NCBI RefSeq assembly: GCF_900177685.1
Contig: NZ_FXAY01000005.1
Span: forward strand, 231,856 to 295,855
Direction: 5' to 3'
Origin: Agreia pratensis
GTDB lineage: Bacteria > Actinomycetota > Actinomycetes > Actinomycetales > Microbacteriaceae
DNA length: 64,000 nt
The translations under genes were made by a program, and so were the position numbers. A model generated the notes under the pieces. The model worked only from the letters and a program-made list of their open reading frames with translations, did no database searches and was not told where the DNA came from. Positions 16,539-25,300 of the stretch are shown here, in pieces (the first letter of the stretch is position 1; every line of letters begins with the position of its first letter).

Positions 16539-18083
16539 GTGAACGAGGCTGAGCCCGTCATCCGCTTCACCGACGTCTCCGTCACGTTCACCGCCACACG
16601 GGCTCTCGACGGTGTCGACTTCCGCCTGTTCCCGGGCGAAGTCCATTCCCTCATGGGAGAGAACGGCGCCGGAAAGAGCACCCTGATCAAGGCCCTCACC
16701 GGCGTGCAGCCGATCCACGGCGGGACGATCGAGATGGACGGCAGGCCGGTGTCGTTCTCGACTCCCAGTGCAGCGCAACGCGCAGGAATCAGCACGGTCT
16801 ACCAGGAGGTCAACCTCCTGCCCAATCTCAGCGTCACCGAGAACGTGATGCTCGGGCGTGAACCGCGCACCCGCATCGGGGGCATCGACTGGCGCGCCGC
16901 CCACGAGCGAACTCGGGGACTCCTGGCGACCATGCGACTCGACATCGATCCGCGGTCGATGCTCGCCGACCACTCCCCCGCCATCCAGCAACTCGTCGCC
17001 ATCGCCCGAGCCATCTATGTCGAGGCACGCGTTCTCGTGCTCGACGAGCCGACATCCAGTCTCGACAACGACGAAGTGACAGAGTTGTTCCGCATCATCG
17101 CGGGGCTCAAAGAGTCGGGCGTCGCGATTCTCTTCATCTCGCACTTTCTCGACCAGGTCTACGAGATCTCCGACCGCATCACCGTTCTGCGCGACGGGCG
17201 GCTCGTCGGCGAGTACCTCACCCCCGACCTTCTGCGCATCGACCTGGTGCAGAAGATGGTCGGCAAAGACCTGCCCGCATTGGCGACGATCCGCGCGCAC
17301 ACCAGCAACAGCGACGTCGAAGGGGGCCTCTCCGACGAGGAACCTCTGATCAACGCCATCGGGCTCGGGCGGCGAGGGGCGATCGAGGCATTCGATCTGC
17401 GGGTCTACGAAGGCGAAGTCGTGGGCATCGCAGGGCTTCTCGGCTCTGGGCGCACCGAGCTCGCCCGCCTGTTGTCGGGCATCGACCGTGCCGACGGCGG
17501 AGAACTGCTCATCGACGGTCGAGCCGAGCGCCTGACGAATCCGCGCAAGGCCATGCAGAATCGCATCGCTTACGCGTCCGAGAATCGGCGCACCGAGGGG
17601 ATCATCGGTGATCTGTCGGTGCGCGACAACATCGCCCTCGCCCTGCAGGCCGACATGGGCTGGTTCCGGCGCATCCCCCGCCGTCGTCAAGACGAGCTCG
17701 CCGCGAGCTACATCCAGGCTATGAACATCCGGCCTGCCGACCCCGACGCTCTGATGGGAACGCTGTCGGGGGGAAATCAGCAGAAGGTTCTCCTGGCACG
17801 CTGGCTTGCTATCGCACCGCGCCTTCTCGTTCTCGACGAGCCCACCAGAGGCATAGATGTCGGCGCGAAGGCCGAGATTCAGACCCTCGTCTCCGACCTG
17901 GCAGACAACGGGCTATCCGTCGTCTTCATCTCGGCTGAGCTCGAAGAGGTGCTGCGCATCAGCCACCGCATCGCCATCCTGCGCGAGAAGAGAAAAGTGG
18001 CCGACCTCGAGAACCACGACCTCACGGTGGCGAGACTTCTCACGATCATCGCCGAGAACTCGAGCGACGGCGATGATGACTGA
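16539..18083 (+). CDS. second two-domain sugar ABC importer ATPase
   Basis: This 514-aa RbsA/MglA-type ATPase is a clear paralogue of the one at 13418-15055. Walker A GENGAGKST is at about residues 40-48, followed by STVYQEVNLLPNLSV and VLVLDEPTSSLDNDE. The second domain has GLLGSGRTELAR, LSGGNQQKVLLARW and LVLDEPTRGID. The start is a GTG with GGAGG 7 nt upstream. No permease or binding protein accompanies it, so it probably serves the divergent importer or a transporter elsewhere. It shares the divergent LacI-controlled region and is followed after about 70 bp by the regulator gene. Confidence 0.9.
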   Translation: MNEAEPVIRFTDVSVTFTATRALDGVDFRLFPGEVHSLMGENGAGKSTLIKALTGVQPIHGGTIEMDGRPVSFSTPSAAQRAGISTVYQEVNLLPNLSVTENVMLGREPRTRIGGIDWRAAHERTRGLLATMRLDIDPRSMLADHSPAIQQLVAIARAIYVEARVLVLDEPTSSLDNDEVTELFRIIAGLKESGVAILFISHFLDQVYEISDRITVLRDGRLVGEYLTPDLLRIDLVQKMVGKDLPALATIRAHTSNSDVEGGLSDEEPLINAIGLGRRGAIEAFDLRVYEGEVVGIAGLLGSGRTELARLLSGIDRADGGELLIDGRAERLTNPRKAMQNRIAYASENRRTEGIIGDLSVRDNIALALQADMGWFRRIPRRRQDELAASYIQAMNIRPADPDALMGTLSGGNQQKVLLARWLAIAPRLLVLDEPTRGIDVGAKAEIQTLVSDLADNGLSVVFISAELEEVLRISHRIAILREKRKVADLENHDLTVARLLTIIAENSSDGDDD

Positions 18084-18155
18084 GCCGCAGTGGCAGTCGA
18101 CTAGTGTTCGATTCACGACACGATCACGGGCGTGTCGCTGGATAAGGTGGACTAC

Positions 18156-19172
18156 GTGACGGAAGAGGCGCCGCGCCAAGCGACGATCTTCGACGTAGCC
18201 CGGCTAGCGGGTGTGTCGCATCAGACGGTCTCGCGAGTGGTCAACGACCTGCCGAATGTGCGTTCGTCCACACGGGTACGCGTCGAAGAGGCGATCAAGA
18301 AGCTTCGTTACGTGCCCTCCCCCGCTGCGCGGGCACTTGTCACGCGACGATCGAGAACAATCGGGCTGATCGCCACCGGCGGTCCGGAGTACGGGCCGTC
18401 TTCTACCGTTCTGTATTTCAATGCGGCGGCTCGCGATGCGCGCTGGTCGGTCTTCACCGCCAACATGACCGATAGCGATCCCGGATCCATCCGAGGGGCG
18501 GTCGAGGCCTTTCTGCGCCAGAACGTCGAAGGCATCGCTGTCATCTCGGGCCATGAGGGCTCGGTCGACGTCGTCGCCGGAATGGAACTGACGATTCCCC
18601 TCGTCGCCCTCGAAGCCACCCCTCATACCGGGTTGGCCACCGTCGGCGCCGACCAGTACAACGGCGCACGAAACGCCGTACGACACCTCATCGCACTGGG
18701 ACACCGTGGAATCGCCCACCTCGCCGGCCCGGCAGATTCGGTCGACGCCCGCGAGCGCGAGCGCGGATGGCGCGACGAACTGGGAGCGAACGATCTCTCG
18801 GCACGGGTGATCGGCGTCGGCGACTGGTCACCGTCATCCGGTCACCGATTCGGTGAAGCCTGCGATCTCACGGGCCTCACCGCGATTTTCGCCGCGAACG
18901 ACCAGATGTCGATCGGCCTGATCCATGCGCTCAACGAGCGCGGCCTGACCGTCCCGCACGACATGAGCATCATCGGTTTCGATGACATTCCTGAAGCGGC
19001 ATATGTATCCCCGCCACTCACCACGGTACGCCAGGACTTCGAGACGATCGGCCGCGACATGCTCAGCACCCTGCTCTCGCGCATCGACGGTGATCGCTCG
19101 ACCGAGCTGCCGCAATCGCTGCCTGAGCTCATCGAGAGGTCGTCGACGGGCCCCGCGACGAATGTCGACTAG
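18156..19172 (+). CDS. LacI-family transcriptional regulator of the sugar locus
   Basis: This 338-aa protein has an N-terminal LacI HTH (ATIFDVARLAGVSHQTVSRV, hinge RYVPSPAARAL) and a type-I periplasmic-binding-protein sensor domain (ALGHRGIAHLAGP, IFAANDQMSIGLIHAL, SIIGFDDIPEAAYVSPPLTT). The GTG at 18156 is chosen because TAAGGT (18143-18148) lies 7 nt before it and no ribosome site is present, which suits a leaderless transcript. A GTG at 18132 would add 8 residues. It probably binds the three TGTKAGSSCTMACA sites at 16205-16462 and releases them on binding the imported sugar. Its 3' end overlaps the convergent next gene by 4 bp. Confidence 0.9.
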   Translation: MTEEAPRQATIFDVARLAGVSHQTVSRVVNDLPNVRSSTRVRVEEAIKKLRYVPSPAARALVTRRSRTIGLIATGGPEYGPSSTVLYFNAAARDARWSVFTANMTDSDPGSIRGAVEAFLRQNVEGIAVISGHEGSVDVVAGMELTIPLVALEATPHTGLATVGADQYNGARNAVRHLIALGHRGIAHLAGPADSVDARERERGWRDELGANDLSARVIGVGDWSPSSGHRFGEACDLTGLTAIFAANDQMSIGLIHALNERGLTVPHDMSIIGFDDIPEAAYVSPPLTTVRQDFETIGRDMLSTLLSRIDGDRSTELPQSLPELIERSSTGPATNVD

Positions 19173-19834
19173 TTCAGCACGCTCGACACGAGATTGATCG
19201 TCGACGCCACCACCACGACGCCGAGCAAGAACGACAGCAGAGCGTGTCGAAGCGCCTCGGCACGCAGGACCGAACTCGTGATGTTGGTGTCGGACACCTG
19301 GAAGGTCATCCCGAGCGTGAAGGCCAGATAGGCGAAATCGAGGTAGCGCGGCGGCTCGTCCTGATTGAACTCGATGCCCTTTCCACCTGCTCTGTAATAG
19401 AAGCCGGCATAGCGCAGCGTATACAGCGTGTGCACCAGCCACCACGACGCTGCCACAGTGGCCAAGGCCGTGGCGACAAGACCCAGCGTGGCTCTCTCGC
19501 CGAGCTTTCCCGCCTCGACCAACAACAGCGCGATCGCACCGAAGCTGGCGATGCTCGCCAGAATCAAGAGCGTCTGCGCCATACGCTGCGAGGGGTCCTC
19601 CCGAGTCGCATGAGCAGCCGTATCGGCGGCATCCAGCCGCAGCACCGACAGCCACACCCACACGGTAAAGGTTCCCGCAGCCGCGATCCAGCCGACAGCA
19701 GGTGCGAACAACCACGATCCGACGATGCCTGTGATCGAGAAGACCACGGCGAAGATGACGAGCACCACGGCGGCACGAACCCCAGCTCGATGCCAGAAGT
19801 CGGTGAAGTCCCGGGTGTCGCTCGCGTTGCTCAC
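19169..19834 (-). CDS. DUF1345-type integral membrane protein
   Basis: This 221-aa protein has about five or six hydrophobic segments (AAVVLVIFAVVFSITGIVG, WIAAAGTFTVWVWLSVL, TLLILASIASFGAIALLLV and others). The family-typical RYLDFAYLAFTLGMTFQVSDTNI motif lies near residues 157-178. The GTG at 19834 overlaps the upstream TGA (GTGA), so translation is coupled to the gene at 19831-20247. The DUF1345 function is unknown. The longer in-frame upstream extension lies inside the neighbouring gene and is rejected. Confidence 0.8.
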   Translation of the reverse strand: MSNASDTRDFTDFWHRAGVRAAVVLVIFAVVFSITGIVGSWLFAPAVGWIAAAGTFTVWVWLSVLRLDAADTAAHATREDPSQRMAQTLLILASIASFGAIALLLVEAGKLGERATLGLVATALATVAASWWLVHTLYTLRYAGFYYRAGGKGIEFNQDEPPRYLDFAYLAFTLGMTFQVSDTNITSSVLRAEALRHALLSFLLGVVVVASTINLVSSVLN

Positions 19835-20247
19835 GATGTGGGCCTGGTTCGTTCCATGGCCCGGTCGGCTGCGGCCTCCGGCTCGCTCGACACGAGGATG
19901 CGCATGCCCGGCTCGAGCACGACGACCTGGTCCCCGTAACGCGCGGCTATCGACGCCCGCTCCCAGATCAGAACACACTCGAGGGCCAGCTGGGTCGTGA
20001 TCGCCCAGGGCTGCCTGGTTGCGAAGAGGGTGAACGAGCCCATCGAGTACCCGCCGAGCTCGGCCAGCTCGCCCTGAAGGCCGGCCATCCCGACTACCTC
20101 GAAGTCGACCCGGGGCAGCGTCGATGTATTCCTCTTCAGGAATGTCGAAACGAAGAGGCGGGCGGCGACGTCGTGCCTGTCGGCGTGCAGGATGCCGCGG
20201 GGCCCGTCATACGGAGGAATCGGGGCGTCGGTCACTGGCATACGCAT
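19831..20247 (-). CDS. hypothetical protein
   Basis: This 138-aa soluble-looking protein has no signal peptide or membrane helix. I do not recognise the family. The middle (DFEVVGMAGLQGELAELGGYSMGSF) and VLIWERASIAARYGDQVVV could be part of a small beta-rich fold. Two starts are possible, 20247 (MRMPVTD) and 20241 (MPVTD). TAGCGT lies 7 nt before the latter, favouring a leaderless start there. Its stop overlaps the start of the DUF1345 gene, so the two probably work together. Confidence 0.6.
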   Translation of the reverse strand: MRMPVTDAPIPPYDGPRGILHADRHDVAARLFVSTFLKRNTSTLPRVDFEVVGMAGLQGELAELGGYSMGSFTLFATRQPWAITTQLALECVLIWERASIAARYGDQVVVLEPGMRILVSSEPEAAADRAMERTRPTS

Positions 20248-20283
20248 GACGCTACAGCCTGCACATCTCGATCGGCCTGGTAA

Positions 20284-22074
20284 TCACGCCGACGATTGCC
20301 ATGATTCCAGAGCCTCCTCTGCCAGGGGTACCGAGTAGAAGTAGCCCTGAATGATGTCGCAACCCATCTCGGTGAGCCGCTCCAGCTGCTCGCGGGTCTC
20401 GATCCTTTCGGCTACGACGGTCATGCCCATGGCGTGGCCGATGTCGATGCAGCTGGCGACGATGGCGGTGTCCTCGGCAGAGATGCCCAACCCGGTGACG
20501 AACGAGCCGTCGATCTTCAATTCGTCGACGGGAAAGTCCTTGAGGTAGGCGAAGCCGGCGTGACCGGTGCCGAAGTCGTCGATCGAGAGTCGAACGCCGT
20601 GGCTGTGCAGCAGTTCGAGGTTTCGATGGGCGCTCGGGCTGTCGGTGATGAGACCGGTTTCGGTGATCTCGAGTGTGAGCAGCGCGGGGTCGAGGCCGCT
20701 CTGACTCAGCAGCTCGCCGATCATCTCGGCCAGGCGCGGGTCGTCCAGTTGGCGAGCGGAGACGTTCACCGACATCGTGACGGGCAGCGCGCCCCGCGAA
20801 GCATTGAGCCGCACGCACCTGTCGATGGCCTCGCGGAATGCCCACGCGCCCAGGTGGTTCACGAGGCCGGATCTCTCCGCCACGTCGATGAAACCATCCG
20901 GTCCGATCACCCCCCGGTCGGGATGATCCCACCTCATCAGCGCCTCGTAGCCGTGAAGCCTCCCCGTCTCGACGTGGAGCTGGGGTTGATACTCGAGGCG
21001 AAACTGCGCGTGTGCAAGGCCACTGCGAATCTCGCCGAGCAGCCTGATCTCATTGATCGCCGAGTCGTCGACGGCCGAGGTGAAGCGTCTCCACCGGTTG
21101 CGGCCTGTCGCCTTCGCTTTGTACATGGCCGTCGTGGCCTGACGCACCTGCAGCTCCGCAAAGCGCGCAAAGCTGGCCGGCCGATCGCCGTGTGCCGTTG
21201 AGATGGCTGCGTTGGAAAACCCCAGGCTCGCGGTTACCACGATGTCGAGATCATCGACCCGAATCGGCTCGCTGACCAGTTCGAGGATCCTCTCCGCGAA
21301 CGACACGCCACGGCCTTGTCCTGAACCGACCACGACGAACTCGTCGCCCCCGACTCTCGCGCAGAGCAGACCTCCGTCGGCGAGAGTCTCGAGGCGCCCC
21401 GCGATCGCTCTCAGGACCTGGTCGCCGGCGGCCTGTCCCAAACTCTCGTTCACGACCCTGAAATGGTCGAGGCCGAGCGCGATGGTGACGAGATCGTCGC
21501 CGGGCTCCACGTGGCTCACCATGTCTACGAGGCGCGGCATCAGACCCACACGACTCAGAAGAGATGTCAGCGCATCGAATTGAGCTGACCGAGCGAGATC
21601 GTGTTCCGCCTCTCGCCTCAGCGCATCGGCTTTCTCGGCGTGACGCACCGCACTGATGAGGTGTTCCTCCTCCGCGCTGCGATCTCTGCGAGGAGTGAAG
21701 AGAAACACCGTCGTGCCGACGATCGAAGCCGCCCTCTGCGACTCAACCTGAGGCCGTTGATTCACTCGTGAGGCCGAGAGGTGCACGGGCCGCGCGGAGC
21801 GGTCCTTGCCCAGCACGTTGAACGACATGTCAGAGACACGCCCCTCGAGATGGAGCAGCGGTACTGCGCGAGCCGAGAACAGAATGCGGTCGGCCGGCGG
21901 GAGAAGTCGGATCAACGATGTCCCGATCAGCTCGTCCCTCGAGAAACCGGTCCACGCGAGCATGTGATCGTTGGCTTGCACGATGGTGTTGCTCGAATCC
22001 GTGATCAGGATTCCGCCCGGCCCCGATCGGAAGAGCGTCTCGTAATCGAACTCCACGGGCCCCGGCGTCGGCAT
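20284..22074 (-). CDS. PAS-GGDEF-EAL cyclic-di-GMP signalling protein
   Basis: This 596-aa cytoplasmic protein has a PAS domain at about residues 10-125 (GGILITDSSNTIVQANDHML), a linker coiled coil at about 130-165, a GGDEF diguanylate-cyclase domain at about 165-330, and an EAL phosphodiesterase domain at about 345-590. GGDEF is intact at 242-246 and EAL is intact at 377-379. Other EAL-domain motifs are present: NVSARQL, ITETGLI, IDDFGTGHAGFAYLKDFPVDELKID and ERIETREQ. No obvious RxxD inhibitory site precedes GGDEF. It may therefore both make and degrade c-di-GMP. It begins 2 nt after the stop of an RsbQ-like hydrolase, whose product or hydrolase contact is probably the PAS input. Confidence 0.9.
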   Translation of the reverse strand: MPTPGPVEFDYETLFRSGPGGILITDSSNTIVQANDHMLAWTGFSRDELIGTSLIRLLPPADRILFSARAVPLLHLEGRVSDMSFNVLGKDRSARPVHLSASRVNQRPQVESQRAASIVGTTVFLFTPRRDRSAEEEHLISAVRHAEKADALRREAEHDLARSAQFDALTSLLSRVGLMPRLVDMVSHVEPGDDLVTIALGLDHFRVVNESLGQAAGDQVLRAIAGRLETLADGGLLCARVGGDEFVVVGSGQGRGVSFAERILELVSEPIRVDDLDIVVTASLGFSNAAISTAHGDRPASFARFAELQVRQATTAMYKAKATGRNRWRRFTSAVDDSAINEIRLLGEIRSGLAHAQFRLEYQPQLHVETGRLHGYEALMRWDHPDRGVIGPDGFIDVAERSGLVNHLGAWAFREAIDRCVRLNASRGALPVTMSVNVSARQLDDPRLAEMIGELLSQSGLDPALLTLEITETGLITDSPSAHRNLELLHSHGVRLSIDDFGTGHAGFAYLKDFPVDELKIDGSFVTGLGISAEDTAIVASCIDIGHAMGMTVVAERIETREQLERLTEMGCDIIQGYFYSVPLAEEALESWQSSA

Positions 22075-22076
22075 GA

Positions 22077-22916
22077 TCAGCGCTCGGCCAGAAACCGCAG
22101 GATCGCGCGAGAGGTCTCCTCTGGAGCACTCACCTGCGGCACATGCCCCTCGGCCTCGAGAACGACGACGGTCGCGCGGGGCATGTGCGCCTCCATGTAC
22201 TCGCCCACGTGGAGCGGCGCGAGGGAGTCGTTCGTGCACTGCACGATAAGAGTCGACACCTCGACCTGCGGCAGCAATGGGCGCACGTCCGAGAGAAAGG
22301 CCACCCGGGCGAATGTGCGCATCACCCGAGGATCGACGCGGCAGAAGCTCTCCTCGAGCTCGTCGGTCAACTGCGGCACCTCGGGGTTCTTCATGACCAC
22401 CGGCGCCATCATCGCAGCCCAGGCCAGATGGTTGTCGTCGAGCGATTCCATGAGTCCGTCGATGTCCGCGCGACTGAACCCGCCTTCGTAGCCGGTGTCG
22501 GGGTCGTCGATGTAGGAGGGCGTCGGGGCGAGGAGAACGAGCTCACGGAAGATCTCGGGGGACGTGACGCCTGCGGCGATGGCGAGCAGGGCCGAGAAGC
22601 TGTGCGCGATCAGGGTCACGTCGGTGAGTTGCAACGCATGGCAGAGTTCGATGAGATCGTCGACATATTGGTCGAGCGTCGCGTACTTGACCGCGTCGTA
22701 CTCGTCGAGAGACGACCGGCCTGAGCCCACGTGGTCGAACAGAACGATGCGGTACCGGCCTTCGAAATAGGGCAGTATGCGCGAGTACATGGTCTGGTCG
22801 CAGCCGAAGCCGTGAGCGAACACCAGCACTGGCGCGTCGTCTGGACCGGAGATCTGCACGTTATTGCGCACTATCACCTCGCCTGCCCGGGCCGTGGCGT
22901 TTCGCATGAGTGCCAT
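22077..22916 (-). CDS. RsbQ-like alpha/beta hydrolase (PAS-partner signalling hydrolase)
   Basis: This 279-aa protein is close to Bacillus RsbQ in length. It has VFAHGFGCDQTMY (oxyanion loop), LFDHVGSGRSSLDEY, and the nucleophile elbow AHSFSA with Ser106. The later NDSLAP (Asp) and EGHVPQ (His) complete the triad. RsbQ and its plant relatives D14/KAI2 share these motifs and act as small-molecule receptors rather than bulk enzymes. In Bacillus, RsbQ activates the PAS-containing phosphatase RsbP. Here the next gene, 2 nt downstream, encodes a PAS-GGDEF-EAL protein instead. AAGGTGG lies 5 nt before the chosen ATG. Confidence 0.85.
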   Translation of the reverse strand: MALMRNATARAGEVIVRNNVQISGPDDAPVLVFAHGFGCDQTMYSRILPYFEGRYRIVLFDHVGSGRSSLDEYDAVKYATLDQYVDDLIELCHALQLTDVTLIAHSFSALLAIAAGVTSPEIFRELVLLAPTPSYIDDPDTGYEGGFSRADIDGLMESLDDNHLAWAAMMAPVVMKNPEVPQLTDELEESFCRVDPRVMRTFARVAFLSDVRPLLPQVEVSTLIVQCTNDSLAPLHVGEYMEAHMPRATVVVLEAEGHVPQVSAPEETSRAILRFLAER

Positions 22917-23002
22917 ACGCTCCACCTTCGCACATGCGCGGCTCCAACTGTGTGTTGAGTGGGCGCCTGTCAATGGCATTGCAGCGCAATGAGAAGTCGC
23001 GT

Positions 23003-23041
23003 GTACTCGAAGAGTACGAGTCCGATCCGTCACAGTGACGG
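23003..23041. promoter_or_regulatory. two adjacent short palindromes in a divergent intergenic region
   Basis: GTACTC-gaa-GAGTAC (23003-23017) and CCGTCAC-a-GTGACGG (23027-23041) are both perfect. They lie between the RsbQ-like gene (start 22916, minus) and the HEAT/glycosyltransferase gene (start 23111, plus). A minus-strand TTGACA near 22970 is a candidate -35. They could be regulator sites or hairpins. Confidence 0.4.
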
Positions 23042-23110
23042 CTCCGAATAGACCCGCGACACCTCATACTCACGAATTCGGATCACCCGCACCATGGAAA
23101 CACCACCGCG

Positions 23111-25300
23111 ATGGAACTGACCGCCGCCCTCGAGCGTCTTCGCCGAACCCCTTTCCTCCTCGATGTGGTGCGCGCCGCCGATGATCTCGCGCTGACCGCA
23201 TCGCGGGCGGGAGGGCGCCAGGCCGTCGGCATCCTGCGTCGTGCCATCGACGACGAACAGAACCAGCTCGTGGCGATAGCCGCGGTGCACGCGCTCGGCC
23301 GCGTCTTCGACGACGAGGCCGACGACGCTCTATCTGAACTGCTTTCGAGCGACAGGGCGTTTCTGAGAGAGCACGCCGCCTGGGCGTTCGGTAGCCGACT
23401 TCCCCGCTTGGATGCCGTGTCGCGTCTTGTCGCCTGCGTCGTGCAGGCGGGCTTCACCGGCATGCTCGCTCAGCGCACGCTGCAGCAGTGGGCGGTCTCG
23501 GCCCCGGATCACGTCGCGTTGGCTTTGGAGGGCGCTCTCGTCGCCGAGGTCGCGATCGACGCACGAACCCGGCTCGTCGAGACGCTCGGACTCGTATCCG
23601 GGCGGGTCGCCGGGCGGGCTCTGCGCGAGATCGCCTCCGACACTGCAGAGCACGACGACGTGCGGATCGCCGCGATCGCCGGACTCGGCGACCGCAGAGG
23701 CGACGAGCGTGGACTCAATCTGGTGCGCGAACTCGCCTCGGTCGACAGCGACGCCGACGCCACGGGATCGCGAACGATCGCCAACGCGGCGCGCCTGGCC
23801 CTGATCGACCTCGGCGACGCTCCGGCCGCCATCCGGCTCGGCGACGGCCTCACTGTGGCCCAGCTCTTCTTGCATGCCGACATCGACCGGGGCCTCACCC
23901 GCGCCGGCGCCGGCGACAACGGGGGAGTGGCCACGCTGCTCGTGCGCCTCGGCGACGCCCTGGCCAACCTCGATGGCATCGACCGTGTGCTGACCATGTC
24001 TCGAGGGGATGCCGGCGCTGCTGCCGACAGCCTGCTCGACCTTGCAGCGCGCACGGGCGCCGACCATGACTTCGTTCCCGTGCCCCTGCTGTCGGAGCCG
24101 AGCCCGCAGGCCCGCTCATGGCACACCAGGGTCGCGGCCGAGCGCGGAATTCGTCGCGCGCTGACGGCGCTCGGCCCTGTCGACGTTCTTCATCTGCGGA
24201 TGGCCGATGTCGGCAGCATGGCCGCGTCGAGCGTGGCTCGCGAGCTGGGAATCCCTGTGGTGTTCACGCTGGCGCCCGATCCCCACGGCGTCATTCGCGC
24301 ACTCGACGTTGCGGGCTCTCTGACCGCCGCCAACTTCGGCGACGTCGACGAGCAGGAGCACTATTGGTTCCGTCACCGGCTCGTGCAGCGTCTCGCCGCC
24401 GACGCCGAGCACACCGTGCTGTTTCCCCGACCCGCGCTGCGCGCTGAACTGCAAGAGCTGCTGGGCATCGACATCGACGAGTCACCAGATCACTACACCG
24501 TGGTGCCCGAAGGAATCGACCTCGCGACCATCGACAACGCACTCATCGAGGTCGAGGCGCGCAACGCCGGCGCCGGCGAAGCACATGACGCCATCGATGC
24601 GCTCGACGCGCTGATCGCTGCCCTACCGGAGCACCGTCGAGGCCTGCCCATCGCGCTGAGCGTGGGCCGCCTTCACCGGGTGAAGGGCATGGCGACCATC
24701 GTCGAGGCCTGGGCGACGGATGCGGCTCTGTTCGACAACTGCAATCTCGTGATCGTGGGTGGCGACCTGCTCGCACCGTCGGCCGACGAGCAGTCGCAAC
24801 TCGACGCGATCGACCGGGTGCTGCGCGAGAACCCTCGAGCAGCCGACGGCCTCGTGCTCGCCGGGCATCGACCCAACGATGTCGTGTCACGCTGGCTCGC
24901 CGCGACGCGACTCGGATCGGGTGATCTCGTAGGCGCATCCGGCATCTACGTGTGCGGCAGTCTGAAAGAGGAGTTCGGCATCGCGATTCTCGAAGCCCTG
25001 GCTGCCGGGCTCGTCGTGGTCACGCCCGATGCGGGCGGTCCGGCGACGTATGTCGACGACGGTGTCACGGGAATTCTGGTCGACACCGGCTCTGCCACCG
25101 GGGTGCGTCGCGGCATGACCGAGGCCCTGCGAATCGCCGCCGACGATGATTTTGCCCGGGTGGAGGCTGCCCGCGGCATCGTGCGCGATCGCTTCACCGT
25201 GCAAGCCATGGCTACGGCTCTCGAGCGGGTGTACACGAACGTCGCCGAGACCAGGCGCCTCGAGGGCATGTCGCTGTCGAGCACGGGCAACGCCTCGTGA
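23111..25300 (+). CDS. HEAT-repeat / GT4-type glycosyltransferase fusion
   Basis: This 729-aa protein has a two-part build. Residues about 1-240 are HEAT-like helical repeats (LVAIAAVHALGRVFDDEADD, DVRIAAIAGLGDRRGDERG). A glycosyltransferase-B half runs from about 250 to 720. Its C-terminal Rossmann domain has ALSVGRLHRVKGMATIVEAW, LVIVGGD, and the donor-binding EEFGIAILEALAAGLVVVTPDAGGP block near 620-640, as in family-4 enzymes using nucleotide sugars. There are no membrane segments. Its stop overlaps the GTG of a second glycosyltransferase (GTGA). The acceptor is unknown; the HEAT half may bind a protein or lipid-linked substrate. The fusion is unusual. Confidence 0.8.
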   Translation: MELTAALERLRRTPFLLDVVRAADDLALTASRAGGRQAVGILRRAIDDEQNQLVAIAAVHALGRVFDDEADDALSELLSSDRAFLREHAAWAFGSRLPRLDAVSRLVACVVQAGFTGMLAQRTLQQWAVSAPDHVALALEGALVAEVAIDARTRLVETLGLVSGRVAGRALREIASDTAEHDDVRIAAIAGLGDRRGDERGLNLVRELASVDSDADATGSRTIANAARLALIDLGDAPAAIRLGDGLTVAQLFLHADIDRGLTRAGAGDNGGVATLLVRLGDALANLDGIDRVLTMSRGDAGAAADSLLDLAARTGADHDFVPVPLLSEPSPQARSWHTRVAAERGIRRALTALGPVDVLHLRMADVGSMAASSVARELGIPVVFTLAPDPHGVIRALDVAGSLTAANFGDVDEQEHYWFRHRLVQRLAADAEHTVLFPRPALRAELQELLGIDIDESPDHYTVVPEGIDLATIDNALIEVEARNAGAGEAHDAIDALDALIAALPEHRRGLPIALSVGRLHRVKGMATIVEAWATDAALFDNCNLVIVGGDLLAPSADEQSQLDAIDRVLRENPRAADGLVLAGHRPNDVVSRWLAATRLGSGDLVGASGIYVCGSLKEEFGIAILEALAAGLVVVTPDAGGPATYVDDGVTGILVDTGSATGVRRGMTEALRIAADDDFARVEAARGIVRDRFTVQAMATALERVYTNVAETRRLEGMSLSSTGNAS

